NCBI GenBank assembly: GCA_020048795.1
Contig: JAIFMA010000055.1
Coordinates: 1-7,002 of the forward strand
Reading direction: 5' to 3'
Source of the DNA: Rhodoferax sp.
GTDB taxonomy: Bacteria; Pseudomonadota; Gammaproteobacteria; Burkholderiales; Burkholderiaceae_C
Length of the DNA stretch: 7,002 nucleotides
Shown here piece by piece: positions 6,442-7,002 of this stretch; the first letter of the stretch is position 1, and each line of letters begins with the position of its first letter. Below the pieces are notes generated by a model that saw nothing but the letters and a program-made list of their open reading frames with translations, was not told the DNA's origin and did not search any database. The translations under genes and the position numbers were made by a program.

Positions 6442-7002
6442 CTACAGCAGGGCGCTGCCCGGGTGTTCACCCCGCTCGTACACCACATGGGCCCGCCCGA
6501 CCAGCAAAGTGTCGAGCGCGCCAATATGGGCTGATTCTTTGTTGGCGTAAGGCAGCTTGTGCAGCACAAAACGCATGGCATTGAGGCGAGCACGCTTTTT
6601 GCAGTCAGACTTGATCACCGTCCAGGGTGCATCGGCCGTGTCGGTCTCGAAAAACATGGCTTCCTTGGCCTTGGTGTATTCGTCCCATTTGTCCAATGAG
6701 GCCAGGTCAATCGGGCTGAGCTTCCACTGTTTGAGCGGATGCAATTCGCGTTCCTTGAAGCGGCGGCGCTGCTCTTTGCGACTCACAGAAAACCAGAACT
6801 TAATCAGATAAACCCCGCTTTGCACCAGTTGGCGTTCAAACAACGGGGCCTGGTGAATGAACTGCTGGTACTCGTTCTCGGAACAAAAGCCCATCACGCG
6901 TTCAACACCTGCGCGGTTGTACCAGGAGCGGTCAAACAGCACGATCTCGCCAGAGGTCGGCAGATGCTGCACATAACGTTGAAAATACCATTGCCCGCGC
7001 TC
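6442..7002 (-). CDS. ppk2: Polyphosphate kinase 2 (PPK2 family), C-terminal part, cut by window edge
   Basis: The last 186 residues of a PPK2 enzyme are present; roughly the first 100, including the P-loop, lie beyond base 7002. PPK2 enzymes transfer phosphate between polyphosphate and nucleotides in the cytoplasm. The visible part starts ERGQWYFQRYVQHLP, then has the Walker B-type motif IVLFDRSWYNRAGVE (residues 20-34 of the visible part). It continues with FWFSVSRKEQRRRFKERE, the lid-region arginine-rich segment, then LKQWKLSPIDLASLDKWDEY and the ending segment APWTVIKSDCKKRARLNAMR. All are typical of one-domain PPK2 proteins of about 270-300 aa. The frame is open to the window edge; an in-frame GTG at 6972 is internal, since the upstream residues match the family. 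It is convergent with dsbB, with 7 bp between stops. The substrate preference (ADP, GDP or AMP) cannot be judged without the N-terminal half. Confidence 0.94.
   Translation of the reverse strand, partial: ERGQWYFQRYVQHLPTSGEIVLFDRSWYNRAGVERVMGFCSENEYQQFIHQAPLFERQLVQSGVYLIKFWFSVSRKEQRRRFKERELHPLKQWKLSPIDLASLDKWDEYTKAKEAMFFETDTADAPWTVIKSDCKKRARLNAMRFVLHKLPYANKESAHIGALDTLLVGRAHVVYERGEHPGSALL

Overview
The window looks like chromosomal DNA from a beta-proteobacterium, most likely Comamonadaceae (Rhodoferax or Polaromonas type). Three things suggest this: high-GC coding sequence, the gene content (FadB-type beta-oxidation enzyme, LivF-like ATPase, MnmC, YggX, DsbB, PPK2), and short AT-richer repeats that resemble an intergenic repeat I associate with this family. 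The assignment rests on pattern recognition, not on a search.

Layout. Positions 1-5602 hold a co-directional minus-strand block. In transcription order it contains yggX (5602-5330), mnmC (5318-3501, start 11 bp after yggX), a LivF-like ABC ATPase (3443-2748), a FadB-type bifunctional enzyme (2584-488) and the first 90 codons of a thiolase (270-1, cut by the window edge at the codon of its presumed active-site cysteine). The 163-bp gap before fadB carries a good Shine-Dalgarno sequence, a possible -10 box and a 14-bp near-palindrome resembling a repressor operator. The 217-bp gap between fadB and the thiolase holds a family-type repeat and two 27-bp palindromic elements in inverted orientation.

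A divergent intergenic region (5603-5687) separates yggX from a plus-strand pair: a 76-aa four-cysteine protein of unknown function (5688-5918) and dsbB (5922-6434), 3 bp apart. A strong sigma70-type promoter lies so close to the first ATG that the transcript is predicted to be leaderless or nearly so. At the right edge a PPK2 polyphosphate kinase gene (6442-7002, minus strand, N-terminus outside the window) converges on dsbB with only 7 bp between stop codons.

How the genes work together. FadB-type enzyme and thiolase carry out the last three steps of a beta-oxidation cycle. YggX and MnmC appear translationally coupled, with the mnmC Shine-Dalgarno overlapping the yggX stop. DsbB reoxidises DsbA in the periplasm and is coupled to the small cysteine protein. 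The ABC ATPase has no permease or binding-protein partner in view.

Most of the window is ordinary housekeeping sequence and I see no evidence of a novel multi-gene system. The points most worth a second look are the MnmC methyltransferase domain, which has lost its SAM-binding and catalytic motifs, the leaderless-type promoter of the small cysteine protein, the Walker A Lys-to-Arg change in the orphan LivF-like ATPase, and repeat-like segments read through inside dsbB and fadB.
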